64,000 bases of DNA, from the NCBI RefSeq assembly GCF_016767175.1, contig NZ_CP068564.1, positions 1 through 64,000 of the forward strand. Direction: 5' to 3'. Positions 62,258 through 64,000 of the stretch are shown one piece after another. The notes below the pieces were generated by a model. It saw nothing but the letters and a program-made list of their open reading frames with translations, was not told where the DNA came from and did not search any database. Position numbers and translations under genes: made by a program. The first letter of the stretch is position 1. Every line of letters starts with the position of its first letter. Source of the stretch: Keratinibaculum paraultunense. GTDB lineage: Bacteria; Bacillota; Clostridia; Tissierellales; Tepidimicrobiaceae.

Positions 62258-63733
62258 TTAGATGTTGTTTTTTTGTATTTTCCCATGTTCTTTCAATAAT
62301 TGATCTTTAATATCCCATAAAGGCTTGGATAAATCTACAAAATACTCATGGGGATTTTCAAATCTTTTAACTTCATCCCAAAGAGTGTCTATTTGTTGTT
62401 CACAATAATCTCTTATTTCATGTATTGAAGGATTTTCATATATACACTTACCCTTATCAAATAATTGAACTAACAATTTCTTTGCATAGAAATTAGTTAA
62501 GGTTTTTCTTTTCCAAGTATATAGAGGATGAAATATTTCGTAAGGTTTAGTATCATCTATTTCTTCTTCGTGTAATGTAATAACATCAGCAATAGCTTTA
62601 TTTGTAGCTTTATCATATAATCTATATACTTGCTTAAAACCAGGGGTTGTAATTTTACCAACATTTTCACTAACTTTAATTTTAGGGATTATTTTTCCAT
62701 TTTTTTCGACAGCTGCAAGTTTATACACTCCACCAAAAACTGGTTCTGATCTAGCAGTAATTAATCTTTCTCCCACGCCAAAAGAATCAATTTGAGCACC
62801 TTGCCTTAATAATTCCCTTATTACATATTCATCTAAACTACTAGAAGCAACGATAGAGCAGTCAGGGAATCCTGCATTGTCTAACATCTTTCTTGCTTCT
62901 TTGGAAAGATATGCTATATCGCCACTATCTATTCTAATACCCTTTGGTCTAAATCCTCTTGGAACTACTTCTTCATTAAAAGCTTTAATAGCATTAGGTA
63001 CGCCAGATTTTAAAACATTATAGGTATCTACCAATAATACGCAATTATCTGGATATAATCTTGCATAAGCTTTAAATGCTTCTAGCTCTGTAGGGAATAG
63101 CTGTACCCAGCTGTGAGCCATAGTTCCTAATGCTGGGATATTAAAATCCCTTTCAACTATGGTACAAGCAGTTCCTACAGCTCCTCCAATATATGCTGCC
63201 CTAGCTCCTAAAATTGCACCTTCATATCCTTGTGCACGTCTAGAGCCAAATTCCATTACAGGTCTACCTTCTGCAGCTCTTACTATTCGATTTGATTTTG
63301 TTGCTATAAGACTTTGGTGATTAATAGTTAGTAATACCATAGTTTCAATAATTTGAGCTTGTATTATTGGTCCTCTTACTACAACTATAGGTTCTCCTGG
63401 GAAAATAGGGGTACCTTCAGGGATAGCCCATACATCACATTTAAACTCAAAATTTTTAAGGTATTCTAAAAATTCTTCACTAAACATATCTTTGGAACGA
63501 AAATATTCTATATCTTCATCATAAAATTTTAAATTTTTAAGATAACCAATTAGCTGTTCTACTCCAGCCATTATAGCAAATCCACCACCATCAGGAATGG
63601 ACCTGAAAAACATATCAAAATAAGCAATTGTATCTTCCATACCATTTTCAAGATATCCATTAGCCATGGTGAACTCATAAAAATCTGCTAACATAGTTAG
63701 ATTTTTCTTTTCTTTCCAATCAATATTAGTCAT
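62258..63733 (-). CDS. pncB: Nicotinate phosphoribosyltransferase
   Basis: 491 residues. Motifs: LTMLADFYEFTMANGYLENG at the N-terminus, EFGSRRAQGYEGAILGARAAYIGG, TMAHSWVQLFPTELEAF (the active-site His), LLVDTYNVLKSGVPNAI and GIRIDSGDIAYLS. It makes nicotinate mononucleotide from nicotinate in NAD salvage. ATG 63733 (MTNIDWKEKKN) follows AAAGGAG; the longer frame starts before the likely promoter. It is a natural NiaR target, though no copy of the 50642 repeat is seen upstream. Confidence 0.95.
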   Translation of the reverse strand: MTNIDWKEKKNLTMLADFYEFTMANGYLENGMEDTIAYFDMFFRSIPDGGGFAIMAGVEQLIGYLKNLKFYDEDIEYFRSKDMFSEEFLEYLKNFEFKCDVWAIPEGTPIFPGEPIVVVRGPIIQAQIIETMVLLTINHQSLIATKSNRIVRAAEGRPVMEFGSRRAQGYEGAILGARAAYIGGAVGTACTIVERDFNIPALGTMAHSWVQLFPTELEAFKAYARLYPDNCVLLVDTYNVLKSGVPNAIKAFNEEVVPRGFRPKGIRIDSGDIAYLSKEARKMLDNAGFPDCSIVASSSLDEYVIRELLRQGAQIDSFGVGERLITARSEPVFGGVYKLAAVEKNGKIIPKIKVSENVGKITTPGFKQVYRLYDKATNKAIADVITLHEEEIDDTKPYEIFHPLYTWKRKTLTNFYAKKLLVQLFDKGKCIYENPSIHEIRDYCEQQIDTLWDEVKRFENPHEYFVDLSKPLWDIKDQLLKEHGKIQKNNI

Positions 63734-63854
63734 TTTTAAATCTCCTTTTCCTATTCTAATCATTATACACCTTATATTAATTATATTCTTTAAATTAACA
63801 AAGTTCAACATTATGAAAAAAATAAGCTATTTAACCAATTTAAAAAAAATAATA

Positions 63855-63887
63855 GACGGAGGATAAAGTTTATATTATCTCTCCGTC
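63855..63887 (-). terminator. Terminator of the gene at the right edge
   Basis: Minus strand GACGGAG / CTCCGTC with inner GATAA / TTATC, followed by TATTATTTTTTTT. The stem overlaps the last codons of that gene. Confidence 0.82.
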
Positions 63888-64000
63888 ATTTAATTTTAGT
63901 AATTTTTTTCCTTTTTCAGTAATTGTAATAGTTTTTAAAGGAACTTTATTACAATGATTAGCATAAGGACATTTATTACAGCTAATATTACAATTATTTA
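63870..64000 (-). CDS. C-terminal end of a cysteine-rich protein (partial)
   Basis: Only the last 43 codons are in the window: NNCNISCNKCPYANHC, then KVPLKTITITEKGKKLLKLNDGEII and a TAA at 63870. The cysteine pattern C-x3-C-x2-C-x5-C looks like an Fe-S or zinc site, and ITEKGKKLL resembles the wing of a winged-helix regulator. The family cannot be named from this piece. Confidence 0.7.
   Translation of the reverse strand, partial: NNCNISCNKCPYANHCNKVPLKTITITEKGKKLLKLNDGEII

Noticed and set aside
63734-63811. N-terminal extension of nicotinate phosphoribosyltransferase
   Set aside because: It runs through a TATAAT-like promoter and the Shine-Dalgarno; the family begins near MTNIDW.

Overview
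The window is an AT-rich, low-GC Gram-positive chromosome segment that spans the replication origin. Gene order dnaA-oriC-dnaN-yaaA-recF-remB-gyrB-gyrA, purine-rich Shine-Dalgarno sequences, T-box and L-box leaders, a CtsR operator, a DnaC/DnaD/DnaB set and a C+ form of ribosomal protein S18 all point to an anaerobic Firmicute of the clostridial/tissierellal type. A Tissierellales-like genus is my best guess; a 16S search would settle it. The window opens a few codons inside dnaA.

Layout. 1-8835: origin genes and both gyrase subunits, with DnaA boxes and a DnaA-trio tract between dnaA and dnaN. 8931-10412: an anti-anti-sigma / anti-sigma kinase / SigB-family sigma module. 10438-15758: one rRNA operon (16S, tRNA-Ala, 23S, 5S) with tandem promoters and a terminator. 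15786-22789: a complete histidine operon hisZGDCBAF-IE. It is preceded not by a T-box but by what looks like a ribosome-mediated attenuator, with an 18-residue leader peptide carrying three consecutive His codons and five mutually exclusive RNA segments. 22846-33061: mixed accessory genes (YkvI-like membrane protein, hydrolase, MocR regulator, propeller protein, CvpA, a SHOCT-like/DUF2089 cluster with a decayed DUF4097-like frame, YedF/DUF3343, MscS channel, DUF951, leucine dehydrogenase).

33060-40843: the phosphate regulon on the minus strand, pstS-pstC-pstA-pstB-phoU-phoB-phoR, with a Pho-box-like repeat upstream. The operon is split between pstC and pstA by a solo TnpB-type element with its own promoter and a structured 3' tail resembling an omega RNA. 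PstS has its two halves in permuted order. 40883-50024: the rpsF-ssb-rpsR operon, then yybS, gdpP, rplI, dnaB, a GNAT enzyme, dnaD and dnaC, the usual Firmicute replication/ribosome block. 50040-51725: NiaR plus a PfoR-type membrane protein with inverted repeats in front of both. 51738-56899: T-box-controlled serS, a lipoprotein M1 peptidase, a DD-carboxypeptidase, tRNA-Arg, tadA and tRNA-Ser. 56989-59922: cobTUSC, the nucleotide-loop (salvage) part of cobalamin synthesis. 60051-64000: CtsR-controlled hsp20, lysine-riboswitch-controlled lysA, nicotinate phosphoribosyltransferase, and the 3' end of a cysteine-rich gene.

Many ORFs begin upstream of the likely start. Where a good ribosome binding site decides it, I moved the start (recF, rsbV, ykvI, mocR, pstC, phoU, rpsF, ssb, lysA, pncB and others). 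The observations most worth following are the histidine leader-peptide attenuator, the zinc-finger-less TnpB inside the pst operon, the permuted PstS and the unusual GyrA quinolone-region residues.
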